The notes under the pieces are model-generated. The model was not told where the DNA came from and ran no database searches. It saw only the letters and a list, made by a program, of their open reading frames with translations. From IMG/VR virus record IMGVR_UViG_3300031578_000096, positions 1-45,127 of that record: a DNA stretch of 45,127 nt, one strand, 5' to 3'. Shown one piece after another: positions 1-6,884 of the stretch (position 1 is the stretch's first letter; the number at the start of each line of letters is the position of its first letter). The position numbers and the translations under genes are program-made. The DNA is from a virus.

Positions 1-166
1 TGGGTTGGGCATGAAGAAGGTGCCGGAGACGATAGGGAAGTAAACAACCAACCCCCACCTTTCGGTGAGGGCCGGTGGCTCAGTTTAATGCCCTGAGCGG
101 CCGTCTGCTTATTTTTATTATATACATTATCGGACGAAATTAATATAGCTTTATAGTTTTTTATTT

Positions 167-193
167 GGCGGGTGTCTGCTAATCCGACCCGCC
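167..193 (-). other. Trailer hairpin with loop complementary to the tRNA anticodon loop (left)
   Basis: Arms ggcgggt (167-173) and acccgcc (187-193) pair perfectly around a 13-nt loop. Read on the minus strand, downstream of the tRNA, the loop contains TTAGCAGAC, the exact complement of the tRNA anticodon-loop sequence GTCTGCTAA. It could be a tRNA 3' processing or termination structure; no T-run follows directly. An identical hairpin is at 44945-44971. Confidence 0.6.
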
Positions 194-235
194 CAAAAAT
201 TAAACCCTCCACCCTCCCATGGGTACCAAGTTTAA

Positions 236-312
236 TGGTGGGCCGGGTGGGACTCGAACCCACGTCCGGACGTTTAGCAGACGACCGCTTTATCCAACTA
301 AGCTACCGACCC
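236..312 (-). tRNA. tRNA-like gene, anticodon GCU in a class I Arg-like body (left copy)
   Basis: On the minus strand it folds as a full cloverleaf: acceptor GGGTCGG/CCGGCCC, D stem GCTT/AAGC, T arm GTGGG-TTCGAGT-CCCAC, encoded CCA at 238-236 and discriminator A. The anticodon loop CTGCTAA gives anticodon GCU (276-278), which reads serine AGC/AGU. However, the variable loop has only 5 nt, whereas tRNA-Ser has a long variable arm. A20, C35 and U36 are the classic ArgRS determinants. The anticodon stem has one T-T mismatch (28-42). It may be a diverged tRNA-Arg, a mischarging tRNA or a pseudo-tRNA. Identical to 45017-45093. Confidence 0.8.
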
Positions 313-370
313 ACAATTTGTTACTTTGACACAAAATATAGAAATCCTTCTTTATTGAGGAAATAATTTT

Positions 371-400
371 GCCCCTGCTACGGCGGGGGCTTTTATTTTT
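371..400 (+). terminator. Rho-independent terminator at left junction
   Basis: The stem GCCCCTGC/GCGGGGGC (one G-T pair) closes a TACG tetraloop at 379-382 and is followed by ttttattttt. It points rightwards, towards the 3' end of the convergent integrase gene, and probably stops transcription entering from the host side. Confidence 0.7.
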
Positions 401-487
401 GCCCCTGGCCGGAGAAAACCTGTTCGGTGGTGTGGTTGGGTAGGGAAATTTTGAAGTGCATTTAATAGGAAGAAAAGGGTCTTAAAA

Positions 488-539
488 TGTTCCACTACGA
501 TAGGGAGTAGAGGTCACGACTATCTGTCCGAGTGGAACA
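488..539. other. Imperfect ~50-bp dyad beside integrase: candidate attachment or integrase-binding site
   Basis: TGTTCCACT (488-496) and AGTGGAACA (531-539) are perfect inverted arms, with a second inverted pair, gatag (499-503) and ctatc (520-524), offset by 2 bp inside. Large serine integrases use att sites of about 40-50 bp with partial dyad symmetry next to the int gene, so this is a candidate attL or attP arm. No T-run follows, so a terminator is unlikely. No partner sequence was found at 44720-44819. Confidence 0.35.
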
Positions 540-548
540 AATTAACCC

Positions 549-2006
549 CTATTTTATGGGCATTTCAGCTTCCAGCACCCACCCCTTAAATCCCAGGTTC
601 TTAAACTCTACCTTCGCGGTCAGTCCGTCACTGTGGATAATGTGGATAAATTGTCTCAAGATCTCCCTTCTGTCCTTGGTGCCTATATCATTCCATAAAT
701 CTTCAAGGCTCTGCAGCACCTTCACCACGTTTTCGTCAAAGAAACCTCCTTCCTGCTGAAGCAATAATTCCCTTTCCAACTCTTCCTTTTCTTTAAGGGT
801 TTTGGCTCTCCTTATCTTAAAATCTTCCTTGGTAATATCTCCTTCTTCGCGCATTTCAATCTGCCTGAGAAGTTTTGCCTCAACTGTTTTTAGCTTTTTT
901 TCTATCTGCACCTTATGATCAACGGCAGGGGCCTTGTCCTGTCTGTCCCAGCCGAACAGGTCTATTTTGTTTATGTTTTCTATCAGTGCCTTATATACAA
1001 CAGCCTCTATCTTATAGGCCATCTTGTGCCAACCATGGCAATGGTTCTTGCCGTAGTTATACCGGTCTTTGCACAGATAGATTGGTTTTTTCAGGTGGGT
1101 TTTAAAATTTGCTATTGCTGGCCCACCACACAGGCTGCACCTTATTAAGCTACTCAGGAGGTATATGCGTCCGCTGGGGGCATTTGTGTGTGTTCTGTTG
1201 TGTCTCATTATCTCCTGTACCTTATCGTAGGCCTCAAGGCTTATTATGGCTTCGTGCTGACCTTCAAACACTTCACAGTTTCTGTTTTTACCATGCTTCC
1301 CTGGCTTTAAAAAACCCCACCGGTGCCTGCCCGTATATAGTGGATTGATAAGCATGGCATGGACCCTATCACTAGACCATTCTATCCCTGTTTTTGATTT
1401 GTGGCCGGCGCTTTGTAGTGCCTCAACAACATTTTTAACGGTTCTCAGTTCAACATATTTTTGATAGGCAAATTTCACAATCTCTGCTTCTTTTTCTACG
1501 ACAAGAAGTTGCTTTGTTTCTTTGTTATACTGATAGCCGAATGGATCAATGCCTGAGCCTGTCCACCGGCCTTTCTTTTTCAGTTCCCGGTTTTTATCAT
1601 AGATTCGCTCCCCGGTAAGCTGCCTTTCAAACTGATTCACGGCCCCCAGGATGTTAACTATTAGTTCACCGCTGGCCCCGTCAGAATTTGGGTCTGCAGC
1701 TGCGATTACCTTGACATTATACTTTCGCAACTTTGAAAAGACGGCCACCTGTTCAGCCAGGTTCCGGAATGCCCGGTCATACTTATAAATAACGATGCCT
1801 TCAAACAGGTGCTTTTCTGCGTCCATAATCATTTCTATAAGGGCTCCGCGTTTTTCTATCGACCCAGCAGAAATAGCCTCATCTTCGTATGATTTTACGA
1901 TTATGTGGCTGTTTCGCTCGCAATATTCTTTAATTATGGATTTCTGTGTTTCCGGGGAGTCTACCTGTAGGGCCGTGGACATGCGAATGTATTGTGCTAG
2001 TTGCAT
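549..2006 (-). CDS. int: Large serine recombinase (phage integrase)
   Basis: A 485-residue site-specific recombinase that would integrate and excise the phage. The N-terminal resolvase domain (about 1-140) has the YxRxS motif with the likely nucleophile Ser10. The recombinase domain (about 155-260) contains a DPFGYQYN-type motif and a NPLYTGRHRW segment. A zinc ribbon (CSLCGGP and two later cysteines, about 290-330) and a basic coiled coil (about 370-430) follow; this is the standard order of large serine integrases. Length is normal for the family and the start has a GAGGTG site. It is the leftmost phage gene and reads towards the left junction. Long tRNA-containing repeats are not expected for this recombinase class. 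Confidence 0.95.
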   Translation of the reverse strand: MQLAQYIRMSTALQVDSPETQKSIIKEYCERNSHIIVKSYEDEAISAGSIEKRGALIEMIMDAEKHLFEGIVIYKYDRAFRNLAEQVAVFSKLRKYNVKVIAAADPNSDGASGELIVNILGAVNQFERQLTGERIYDKNRELKKKGRWTGSGIDPFGYQYNKETKQLLVVEKEAEIVKFAYQKYVELRTVKNVVEALQSAGHKSKTGIEWSSDRVHAMLINPLYTGRHRWGFLKPGKHGKNRNCEVFEGQHEAIISLEAYDKVQEIMRHNRTHTNAPSGRIYLLSSLIRCSLCGGPAIANFKTHLKKPIYLCKDRYNYGKNHCHGWHKMAYKIEAVVYKALIENINKIDLFGWDRQDKAPAVDHKVQIEKKLKTVEAKLLRQIEMREEGDITKEDFKIRRAKTLKEKEELERELLLQQEGGFFDENVVKVLQSLEDLWNDIGTKDRREILRQFIHIIHSDGLTAKVEFKNLGFKGWVLEAEMPIK

Positions 2007-2029
2007 GGTGTCACCTCTAAATTATCTAC

Positions 2030-2431
2030 TTAATGTGGTGGATTGCAGACACTACAAGGCCCATAACCTTCAGCTTTTGCTTCAGAAAGACTGGTGGGAA
2101 TTCGGCTCTTTGACAGGTACCGGCAACCATCCCTGTGATACTTTTCCCCTGTCCTTGTTACGTAAACAGTAACGTCTTTCTTCTGTGTAGGGGGAGGGGT
2201 AGGCTGACTGACTGCTTTGGGAGCAACTGGCTGTGGCGCAGGCGTGCTGACTACTGGCTGGGAAGCAGGTTGCTGTTGCTTAGTAACGGAAGTATCTTTC
2301 GCAGGTTCGGGCTGTGATTGCTGAGTCTGCGCTGCCGGTTGTGAGCTTGATTTGTTTTCAGTAGGTTGTGAGGCGCCGCAGCCATAGAGCGTAAACATGA
2401 CCAAGAGAATAATACCTAATAATTTTCGCAT
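2030..2431 (-). CDS. Lipoprotein with C-terminal Cys/His zinc-binding-like domain
   Basis: A 133-residue exported protein. Residues 1-17 form a signal peptide ending in a lipobox (LYGC then GAS), so Cys18 should be lipid-anchored on the cell surface. Residues 20-85 are a low-complexity Gln/Pro/Ala/Thr linker. The C-terminal 45 residues carry a pattern VYVTRTGEKYH, DGCRYL, then GPCSVC, with one His and several Cys placed as in the small C-terminal domains of some Firmicutes nuclease and competence proteins; function is unknown. The start has GGAGGT at good spacing. Its place between integrase and repressor suggests expression in the lysogen, as a conversion gene. Confidence 0.75.
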   Translation of the reverse strand: MRKLLGIILLVMFTLYGCGASQPTENKSSSQPAAQTQQSQPEPAKDTSVTKQQQPASQPVVSTPAPQPVAPKAVSQPTPPPTQKKDVTVYVTRTGEKYHRDGCRYLSKSRIPTSLSEAKAEGYGPCSVCNPPH

Positions 2432-2522
2432 TGGTTTTACCTCCTAAAATCTATTTCAACGCTTGCACAGCATGATGTCACCTCAAAAATAAGCCCGGCT
2501 TGGAACCGGGTAACTTGTATCA

Positions 2523-2819
2523 TTAATAACTGCTGTAGCCACTATAGTATGGACTGCTGTAGGAGCCATAACCGCTATAGCTTGGCGTGTAGTAATATGA
2601 CGGCATTTGTGTACCTATGGAACCGGTGTACGGGTTTATGTTTCCATAGGAACTGTAATTATTGTAGAAGTTGCCGTCAGGATTACTGCGATAATGCGGG
2701 GCCACATATGTTCCATTGCTTCTATAGTAACCGTTAACATAAACAGATGCACTGGCTATGGATGCAAAGGCAAATACAGCAACTAACACAAGGGCCATAA
2801 CAATTATTAGTTTACGCAT
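2523..2819 (-). CDS. Small secreted Tyr/Ser/Gly-rich protein
   Basis: A 98-residue protein with an N-terminal signal peptide (MRKLIIVMALVLVAVFAFAS, cleavage likely after the AxA-like segment). The mature part is rich in Tyr, Ser, Gly and Asn, with repeated YY/SGY/YSSY units, typical of unstructured surface or coat-associated proteins. The ATG at 2819 is chosen because GGAGGTG lies 6-7 nt upstream; an in-frame GTG at 2828 overlaps that site. Function not recognised. It lies in the leftward lysogeny operon. Confidence 0.7.
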   Translation of the reverse strand: MRKLIIVMALVLVAVFAFASIASASVYVNGYYRSNGTYVAPHYRSNPDGNFYNNYSSYGNINPYTGSIGTQMPSYYYTPSYSGYGSYSSPYYSGYSSY

Positions 2820-2852
2820 TGATTTCACCTCCTTTCTAATATCAACAACAAA

Positions 2853-3488
2853 CTATCTGCCGCTTATGTCTGTTATTTGATATCCAGTTGTGTTTCTATC
2901 AATGATAATGCCTGATACAAACTTACCCACATCACCCGGTGGAAGGTTTTTAATTTTGGCATACATTTTACTCGTAACATTATTATTGCTATCTAATAAA
3001 TTAATTCCTACATTAACAAAACTATAGGTATAGTTAGAATTGTTTCTAACATACCCAACAAGAAACCATGCTGCCCCAGTGCTGATTATTTGTGGTTCTC
3101 CAACTAATTCTAAATCTGTGATTGATGGAATAGCTTGGGAAGTTGATGGATCGGAATTTCCAGAATATTTTTCGACAAGAGCAATAATGTCATTAGCGAA
3201 GTTGGGGTTTTCATCCATCATGCGTCCTAATAATATATATGACTCCATTGATTTATTCCAATCTATGGATACTATTTCGTTGTCGCTATCATAATTAACA
3301 TTTGTTCCCAACGCCTCGGCCACAACCCGGATCGGAACCATCGTTCTACCATCAATTACTTGTGGTGATACGTCTGAATAAATCTCATTGCCATTAACAA
3401 AAACTCTTATTGCATTTGAAGCCATCGTTGGTGTAGCGCATGTAGAAACCAATAATACCGTCAACAGTACGATGATAATTTTCTTCAT
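2853..3488 (-). CDS. Secreted stalk-domain (copper amine oxidase N-terminal-like) protein with FxLYD-like C-terminus
   Basis: A 211-residue exported protein. It has a signal peptide (about 1-23), then a stalk domain (about 27-80) with the typical VFVNGNEI, DGRTMVPIRVVAEALG and VSIDW segments found in surface proteins of anaerobic Firmicutes. A beta-rich region (about 125-210) with AAWFLVGYVRNNS resembles FxLYD domains. The domain name does not imply oxidase activity. RBS is GGAGGAGG. A strong hairpin and a possibly structured leader precede it at 3529-3640. Probably a lysogenic-conversion surface protein; a second stalk protein is at 38200. Confidence 0.8.
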   Translation of the reverse strand: MKKIIIVLLTVLLVSTCATPTMASNAIRVFVNGNEIYSDVSPQVIDGRTMVPIRVVAEALGTNVNYDSDNEIVSIDWNKSMESYILLGRMMDENPNFANDIIALVEKYSGNSDPSTSQAIPSITDLELVGEPQIISTGAAWFLVGYVRNNSNYTYSFVNVGINLLDSNNNVTSKMYAKIKNLPPGDVGKFVSGIIIDRNTTGYQITDISGR

Positions 3489-3528
3489 AATAGTGCCTCC
3501 TCCTTATTTATTCTATTCTATATATAAA

Positions 3529-3555
3529 GGGACCCCGAATAATCTCCGGGGTCCC
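3529..3555 (-). terminator. Hairpin in leader of stalk-domain gene, terminator-like
   Basis: Perfect 9-bp arms gggaccccg (3529-3537) and cggggtccc (3547-3555). Read leftwards it is followed by TTTATATATAG, a weak U-tract, about 40 nt before the start codon at 3488. It could end the upstream Cys-rich gene or attenuate the secreted-protein genes. Smaller inverted repeats, such as gtcgg/ccgac at about 3615-3640, lie upstream. Confidence 0.55.
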
Positions 3556-3640
3556 TTGCTGTCTCTCACCTTTACGTCCAGGAGACCGATCAGACGGGAG
3601 GGTTTTATTATCGTCGGCACGAGCTCCAGACCGACTCTAT

Positions 3641-3832
3641 TTATTTTTGGTTGTTCAGACAATTATTCTGACCGCAAGAGTTGCTTGTTCCCAAGCAACA
3701 ATGATTTTCCGCTTTGATTAAACTACACAACTTGTCCGCAGGTTGTTCGGAGCAAATTTTGCAACTACCTAGTGTACGTCCGCCAATAGATACCTCTTCC
3801 ACTTCACTGTCCAAATAGGCGTACCGCTTCAT
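3641..3832 (-). CDS. Small Cys-rich protein
   Basis: A 63-residue protein with seven cysteines, starting with a CKIC pair and continuing through CC and spaced single Cys to the C-terminus. No signal peptide is seen, so a metal-binding cytoplasmic role is possible. The start at 3832 has GGGGAGG at 9-10 nt. It reads leftwards from beside the repressor and is probably expressed in the lysogen. Family not recognised. Confidence 0.5.
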   Translation of the reverse strand: MKRYAYLDSEVEEVSIGGRTLGSCKICSEQPADKLCSLIKAENHCCLGTSNSCGQNNCLNNQK

Positions 3833-4016
3833 TTTGCTTTACCTCCCCAAACACATGTTCCCCTCACTCATTGTGTTTTTAATTTTATAAAATTAACCAT
3901 TATTATGCAAGGGGAATAAGTCTCAGGGAGGCCCATTAAGATACCTGTCTGCTAGTAATCACCGGCCTTTCTGACTTGTCCATATTTGTTTACGACAATA
4001 TCTATTCATTTTTGCG

Positions 4017-4400
4017 CTATTCATTATTGAGTATAGAATCGTAAGCCAGCGCCTGATCGATAATGCGCTCTATCTTCTCGGGTGTAAGGCCTTTGTCTTT
4101 CCATTCCGGTTTCATTTTTATTCGCAATTCACCACCAGGAATTCTTTCGTCTTTAACTAGGTAAATAGGCTCAGTTTCGGATATTTTTTCGACTATTGTG
4201 TCAGTGCAGCCCAACAAAAAATCCGTACTGACGTTAAGTGCCCTGGCAATATTTTTTAAGGTTTCCGGATCTGGTTGTCGAGATTCTATCTCATAAAGGC
4301 TTAATGCTGACCTTCCTATATTTATTAGATCAGCCAATTGTTCTTGCGTAAGACCTTTTTCTTTGCGCAAGTTTTTTATTTTTTCACCATATCCGATCAA
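4017..4400 (-). CDS. CI-type XRE-family repressor
   Basis: A 127-residue DNA-binding protein. Residues about 4-60 form an XRE helix-turn-helix (KIKNLRKEKGLTQEQLADLI, then SALSLYEIESRQPDPETLKNIA). The C-terminal half is short and acidic/basic without a LexA-type Ser-Lys peptidase, so induction is more likely through the antirepressor-like gene at 4788 than by RecA-driven self-cleavage. The TTG start at 4400 is preferred because GGAAGGGGGA lies just upstream; the ATG pair at 4416-4421 would sit at the transcription start with no leader. It should bind the four operators at 4439-4524. Confidence 0.85.
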   Translation of the reverse strand: MIGYGEKIKNLRKEKGLTQEQLADLINIGRSALSLYEIESRQPDPETLKNIARALNVSTDFLLGCTDTIVEKISETEPIYLVKDERIPGGELRIKMKPEWKDKGLTPEKIERIIDQALAYDSILNNE

Positions 4401-4423
4401 ATCAAATCCCCCTTCCATCATGC

Positions 4424-4452
4424 ATTATATTGTGTTTGCTTCACCTTGAAAA
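4424..4452 (-). promoter_or_regulatory. Repressor promoter
   Basis: On the minus strand, TTTTCA (4452-4447), 17 nt, then a perfect TATAAT (4429-4424). The -35 box overlaps operator 1 (4439-4451), which would allow autoregulation. Confidence 0.65.
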
Positions 4453-4524
4453 TATACTGCTTCAAATTGTCAAAAACATATTGACAGTGCTTCAAAGTGA
4501 AGATATAATTACTTCATAACGAAG
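4439..4524. promoter_or_regulatory. Four-site operator array, consensus CTTCAnnnTGAAG
   Basis: Four 13-bp sites share one orientation: 4439-4451 (CTTCACCTTGAAA), 4460-4472 (CTTCAAATTGTCA), 4490-4502 (CTTCAAAGTGAAG, perfect palindrome) and 4512-4524 (CTTCATAACGAAG). Centres are 21, 30 and 22 bp apart. The perfect site fills the spacer of the rightward promoter; the first overlaps the leftward -35. This is a lambda-like switch for the CI and Cro-like proteins. The same core, TGCTTCAAATTGT, recurs at 4735-4747. Confidence 0.75.
4481..4509 (+). promoter_or_regulatory. Early rightward promoter, consensus sigma-A type
   Basis: TTGACA (4481-4486), exactly 17 nt, TATAAT (4504-4509): both boxes are perfect. 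The spacer contains the perfect operator palindrome at 4490-4502, so bound repressor would block RNA polymerase. It drives the Cro-like gene and probably the whole early operon. Confidence 0.9.
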
Positions 4525-4540
4525 CAAACGAGGTGATTAC

Positions 4541-4777
4541 ATGAAAAAAATGCCTTTGGGCGATTGGCGGGTGAAAAGAAAAAAGGATTCCAGAGAGGTT
4601 GCCGAGGCTGTCGGGTTGTCAATGTCTGGCTATTTAAACATCGAGGGTGGCCGCAGAAGCCCGTCTAGGAAAACAGCACAAAAGATTGCAGATTGCTTAA
4701 TGGTGCGCTATGACCAGATTATTTGGCCTATAGATGCTTCAAATTGTAACATTTCTACCGGCACCTGCGGTCAATAG
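4541..4777 (+). CDS. Cro-like small XRE helix-turn-helix protein
   Basis: A 78-residue protein made almost entirely of one helix-turn-helix domain (REVAEAVGLSMSGYLNIEGG, about 18-37, then RKTAQKIADCL). It is the first gene of the early operon, divergent from the repressor, as Cro is. RBS GAGGTGAT, ATG at 4541. The 3' end of the gene contains a copy of the operator core at 4735-4747. It ends 10 nt before the next gene. Confidence 0.8.
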   Translation: MKKMPLGDWRVKRKKDSREVAEAVGLSMSGYLNIEGGRRSPSRKTAQKIADCLMVRYDQIIWPIDASNCNISTGTCGQ

Positions 4778-4787
4778 GAGGTAGCCC

Positions 4788-5540
4788 ATGAACGATTTAA
4801 TCCTGGTTGAAAGCAAAACCGCGCGCCAGCAGATGATTGGCAGGTGCAGCATCCTGGAGAAAATAAAGGTTCTGCCTTACCTGACCAAGGATATGAGATC
4901 GACGATTCAGCAGACTTCTTCCTATTACGAAGTTCCAGAGGCAACGACAAGGCAAATTCTGTCAAGAAACAAGGAAGAGTTTTCCGGGGATGGGATTGTA
5001 GTTGTAAAAAGAAGGGATTTTTCAGGGCTAAGTCTGTTACACGATGTAACTGACTTCGGCAGAACTCCATCCCTAACCCTCCTTCCCAAACGTGCGATCC
5101 TCCGTCTCGGGATGTTGCTCACCGAATCTCCAGTAGCCAGGTCAGTTAGGAACTACCTGCTTAACCTGGAAGAGATAGCGGAGCCAGACCAAAAAGAATG
5201 GTCCCTGCAGAGGGAACTCGGCAAACTCCGCCGGCGGACTATGACAGATGCTATCCGTGACTACATTGAAGAAAGCCCAAATAAGCGCTGGAAATACCGT
5301 CACTTTACGGATTTGGTATACCGCAAGGCGTTCGGAAAGTCTGCCAAGGAACTTCGTCTCCAGTGGTGCGTTAAGGATAACGACCAACTTCGCGACAACT
5401 TGACGGCACAAGAACTTGAAGTCCTGGAGAAAGCGGAAGTATTCGTGGCCGGGTTGATTATGGCCGGATACCAATATGCGGAGATCAAGGCAAAAATCTA
5501 TGAACTGGTTCTATTTCAACCCACCGGTACTGAATCATAG
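4788..5540 (+). CDS. Antirepressor-like phage regulatory protein
   Basis: A 250-residue protein. The N-terminal half (about 30-125) has YLTKDMRSTIQQTSSYYEV and LPKRAILRLGMLLTES then VRNYLLNLEE, a pattern of phage antirepressor/Rha-like regulators. The C-terminal half (about 150-245) is predicted helical with RWKYRHFTDLVYRKAFGKSA and resembles KilA-type C-terminal regions. It may antagonise the repressor or bind early DNA. RBS AGGAGG at 4777-4782. Placement right after cro fits. The family assignment is from motif memory and is moderate. Confidence 0.6.
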   Translation: MNDLILVESKTARQQMIGRCSILEKIKVLPYLTKDMRSTIQQTSSYYEVPEATTRQILSRNKEEFSGDGIVVVKRRDFSGLSLLHDVTDFGRTPSLTLLPKRAILRLGMLLTESPVARSVRNYLLNLEEIAEPDQKEWSLQRELGKLRRRTMTDAIRDYIEESPNKRWKYRHFTDLVYRKAFGKSAKELRLQWCVKDNDQLRDNLTAQELEVLEKAEVFVAGLIMAGYQYAEIKAKIYELVLFQPTGTES

Positions 5541-5556
5541 AAGGGAGGTGAAAAGA

Positions 5557-5757
5557 ATGGATCGCAAAGACTGCCAAGTGGTTTCCCTGTCGGACATAAT
5601 TGAGAAACAAATATTCATCTTGGAAAAATGGAACGTGAATCATCGGGACGACCTTAGTAATCCTGCAGTACACGAACAGTTTAAAGAAAACATCCAGTTA
5701 ATAGCCATACTGTGCAATACCATGTTCCAAATGCACGACAGGGGCGGCTTTAAGTAA
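5557..5757 (+). CDS. Small early protein of unknown function
   Basis: A 66-residue protein with one long helical region (SLSDIIEKQIFILEKWNVNH) and no transmembrane segment. The ATG at 5557 follows GGGAGGTG at ideal spacing. Family not recognised. A hairpin just beyond its end may terminate the convergent gene at 5792. Confidence 0.65.
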   Translation: MDRKDCQVVSLSDIIEKQIFILEKWNVNHRDDLSNPAVHEQFKENIQLIAILCNTMFQMHDRGGFK

Positions 5758-5783
5758 AAAGATGGCCGGGCCTAAACCCGGCC
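5756..5783 (-). terminator. Terminator of the convergent zinc-ribbon gene
   Basis: The stem ggccggg/cccggcc (5764-5770, 5777-5783) is followed, read leftwards, by atcttttt. It suits the minus-strand gene ending at 5792; on the plus strand no T-run follows, so the early operon would read through. Confidence 0.6.
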
Positions 5784-5791
5784 CCGTCAAG

Positions 5792-6007
5792 CTACCAACT
5801 CATTGTATTTTTAATTCTTTTCGGCTCGGGTTCATCTTTCAACCTTGTATTACATTCGGAACAAAATTTTGCAGTTTTTTCGCTGATAAGCGTTCCACAT
5901 TTTGGACATTTAGGAACAATTGGAGAACCGCATTTAATGCAACCTTTCTGAGTTAAGTCTTCTGTCACATAATCGCAATTACCTGATTTACACAGCGCAA
6001 ATGGCAT
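5792..6007 (-). CDS. Double zinc-ribbon protein on the opposite strand
   Basis: A 71-residue protein with eight cysteines: CKSGNC, CIKCG, CPKCG and CSEC, a double zinc-ribbon fold, and a basic C-terminal tail. The ATG at 6007 has GGGAGGTG 6 nt upstream. It is the only leftward gene inside the early operon, with its own terminator at 5756-5783, so it may be expressed in the lysogen and reads antisense to early transcripts. Function unknown. Confidence 0.7.
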   Translation of the reverse strand: MPFALCKSGNCDYVTEDLTQKGCIKCGSPIVPKCPKCGTLISEKTAKFCSECNTRLKDEPEPKRIKNTMSW

Positions 6008-6107
6008 AATTTCACCTCCCTTCGTCACTTGATAGCCTCGACAACTACCATTTCGACGCAAGGGAGGAAAATCCTGTAACCAACCAACCAACGAGGAGGT
6101 GACAACC

Positions 6108-6284
6108 GTGTCCCAAAACATCCTATCCGACAAAAACCCCTACACCTGGTGGCCGACAGCACTGAAGGGAGTTAAGCCCGAGGATTTAACCCCGGAGGCA
6201 CGCAGCATGATTGCAACGGTGAGTGAAGTCATTGACAGGTATATGGAGAGGAAGCGCAGGGAAAAGCAGGCCCAGCTAACTTAA
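6108..6284 (+). CDS. Small early protein
   Basis: A 58-residue protein starting at GTG 6108, 7 nt after GAGGAGGT. It has a Trp-rich start (NPYTWWPTAL) and a basic amphipathic helix at the end (VIDRYMERKRREKQ). Family not recognised. A hairpin CCGGGC/GCCCGG (about 6287-6306) separates it from the next RBS. Confidence 0.6.
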   Translation: MSQNILSDKNPYTWWPTALKGVKPEDLTPEARSMIATVSEVIDRYMERKRREKQAQLT

Positions 6285-6320
6285 AACTCCGGGCCATGTA
6301 GCCCGGGAAGGAGGATGGAG

Positions 6321-6572
6321 ATGCCAAAGTTTAAGGCGGGTGACAGAGTTGCAGTTATCAGTGTTACGGGTCGGGGTAAATATGAAATTGGCGACACTGG
6401 AACTGTACTCGAGGAAAACGATATTCCTCGCATTAGATTTGACCGCAACATAGGAGGGCATAATTGCGGCGGGTTATGTGAGTCAGGGCATGGATGGGCG
6501 GTTTATGAAGACAGGTTAACACTTGTCGAGGCAACAAGGAGCGGAGCCATAAACCTCAGTGGTGCAGCATGA
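6321..6572 (+). CDS. Small KOW/SH3-like protein
   Basis: An 83-residue protein. The KFKAGDRVAVI, GDTGTVLEEND and IRFDRNIGGHNCGG segments give the look of a small SH3/KOW-like beta barrel common in Firmicutes phages, followed by GHGWAVYEDRLTLV. The ATG at 6321 is preferred over 6315 because of its spacing from GGAAGGAGG. The exact role is unknown. Confidence 0.65.
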   Translation: MPKFKAGDRVAVISVTGRGKYEIGDTGTVLEENDIPRIRFDRNIGGHNCGGLCESGHGWAVYEDRLTLVEATRSGAINLSGAA

Positions 6573-6623
6573 ACCTCCCTCCCGGCCCCTGGACAGCGGA
6601 AAAGAAAGGAGGATAAACCAGAA

Positions 6624-6884
6624 ATGGCGTGGATAAAATGCCCCATCTGCGAAGAAGATTTTTACCAAGTCGAACTCGACGAGACCGTCTGCATTGACTG
6701 CCTGATCGAGGAGAACAGAAGGGAGAAAGCGGACGTAATACAGGAAATTGTCAAGGCCAAGGTTGCCGAGATACGACAAAATCTAACCGAAAGGAGTGAG
6801 CACCTACGAACCATATCAATAGTGTCTATCAGCCGGAACCCAGCGTCAGGCGGCTTTGGAGGCCGGGGAAGTGCATCCCGCTGA
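6624..6884 (+). CDS. Small zinc-finger protein with helical tail
   Basis: An 86-residue protein. A CPIC and CIDC pair (about 6-29) forms a zinc knuckle, followed by a charged helix (NRREKADVIQEIVKAKVAEI). The last ~28 residues overlap another small reading frame at 6796-6997 and look less natural. RBS AAAGGAGG lies 11-12 nt before the ATG. Function unknown. Confidence 0.6.
   Translation: MAWIKCPICEEDFYQVELDETVCIDCLIEENRREKADVIQEIVKAKVAEIRQNLTERSEHLRTISIVSISRNPASGGFGGRGSASR

Larger units (their letters stand above)
42..346. repeat. Left copy of ~300-bp flanking direct repeat
   Basis: This stretch matches 44820-45127. Positions 42-193 differ at only three bases (90, 101, 156), 194-235 have diverged and differ in length by 3 nt, and 236-346 (tRNA plus its 5' flank) are identical. 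The right copy runs to the window edge, so the full repeat may be longer. It holds a hairpin at 60-75, a GCTCAG/CTGAGC hairpin at 79-97, the trailer hairpin at 167-193 and the tRNA. Such long homology is more than a normal serine-integrase attachment core. Confidence 0.9.

Noticed and set aside
3529-3660. Known riboswitch in the leader of the stalk-domain gene
   Set aside because: Several stems precede a terminator-like hairpin, but no consensus of T-box, c-di-GMP, cobalamin, guanidine or preQ1 classes could be matched by eye.
4788-5070. Alternative frames on both strands over the antirepressor-like gene
   Set aside because: The 250-codon sense frame has the RBS and family-like motifs; the others lack both.
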